Assembly (NCBI GenBank): GCA_002503045.1
Contig: DAQW01000029.1
Span: 1,133-24,064 of the forward strand
Length of the DNA: 22,932 bases
DNA from: Euryarchaeota archaeon UBA39
Lineage (GTDB): Archaea; Thermoplasmatota; Poseidoniia; Poseidoniales; Thalassarchaeaceae
Direction: 5' to 3'
The number at the start of each line of letters is the position of its first letter. Position 1 is the stretch's first letter. The notes under the pieces are model-generated. The model saw only the letters and a list, made by a program, of their open reading frames with translations. It was not told the origin of the DNA and made no database searches. Of this stretch, positions 22,823 to 22,932 are shown in pieces. A program made the translations under genes and the position numbers.

Positions 22823-22932
22823 ATGCGGGAGCATCCATCCGACCGTGTTGATTTGAGAAGTGACACGATTACTCAACCAACAGATGGGATGCGTAAATCG
22901 ATGGCTTCCGCTCCAGTTGGTGACGATGTATT
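22823..22932 (+). CDS. ltaE: Threonine aldolase, N-terminal part (3' end outside window)
   Basis: The frame starts at ATG 22823 and runs off the window end after 36 full codons. The N-terminus VDLRSDTITQPTDGMRKSMASAPVGDDV matches the L-threonine aldolase family in two short blocks: DLRSDTITQPT (11-ish) and a following M..A.VGDDV block. These are cytosolic PLP enzymes that cleave threonine or allo-threonine to glycine and acetaldehyde. PLP-binding lysine and most of the fold lie outside the window. The gene follows the SDR gene by 41 bp on the same strand, but a TATA-like element between them suggests separate transcription. A related beta-eliminating lyase is the only close alternative. Confidence 0.86.
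   Translation, partial: MREHPSDRVDLRSDTITQPTDGMRKSMASAPVGDDV

Noticed and set aside
1..22932. tRNA/rRNA genes, CRISPR arrays, insertion sequences or prophage
   Set aside because: No repeat-spacer pattern, transposase or integrase frame, or recognisable structural RNA was seen; coding genes fill nearly all the window. A tRNA or covariance-model scan was not run.

Overview
The window reads as a piece of an archaeal chromosome with moderately low GC, roughly 40% by eye. Archaeal markers are dense: an MCM replicative helicase, GatE (the archaeon-specific Glu-tRNA(Gln) amidotransferase subunit), Pth2, Trm1, a TrmB-family regulator, TATA-like boxes placed about 25 bp before several start codons, and GGTGA/GGAGG ribosome binding sites. 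These sit beside bacterial-looking genes: full-length NfuA, a GuaC-type GMP reductase, a class II-like photolyase, an SRPBCC-SDR fusion and an ABC1/UbiB kinase. There is also a secreted protein with a thrombospondin-type-3-like Asp motif. The mixture suggests a surface-ocean euryarchaeon of the Marine Group II/III type (Candidatus Poseidoniia or relatives). That placement is inference from gene content, not from a marker tree.

Layout. Positions 1-336 (+) hold the 3' end of a GMP reductase. Positions 354-6209 (-) form one tight run: mcm, gatE, a DUF4430 lipoprotein, an ECF-transporter S component and pth2. Positions 6395-11606 (+) carry a PPC/DUF296 protein, a NIF3-like protein, purM, an unrecognised zinc-ribbon protein and trm1. 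moaA (-) follows, convergent with trm1. Positions 12728-14182 (+) hold a two-TM Asp-rich surface protein and nfuA. Positions 14186-19234 (-) form a five-gene run: peroxiredoxin, TrmB-type regulator, five-TM protein, UbiB-like kinase and FAD oxidoreductase. Positions 19371-22781 (+) form a divergent run: Nudix hydrolase, photolyase and SRPBCC-SDR protein. The window ends in the 5' part of a threonine aldolase.

How the genes may work together. Two groupings look more than housekeeping. First, the DUF4430 lipoprotein and ECF S component resemble the capture and membrane parts of a vitamin (probably cobalamin) uptake system, embedded in a replication/translation run. Second, the divergent block at about 14.2-22.8 kb joins DNA photorepair, a Nudix enzyme, an SDR, a peroxiredoxin, an FAD oxidoreductase and an ABC1 kinase around a 136-bp control region. 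A TrmB regulator with an apparent extra sensor domain lies next to it. This gene set recalls bacterial light/oxidative-stress regulons and is the best candidate for an undescribed system here. Two of its proteins have departures at signature residues: the peroxiredoxin lacks the conserved Pro, Thr and Arg, and the UbiB-like kinase has KLAQ and DNG in place of KxGQ and DFG.

No rRNA, tRNA, CRISPR array, insertion sequence or intergenic stretch over 300 bp was seen. Genes are tightly packed, with several ATGA overlaps and convergent gaps as small as 3 bp.
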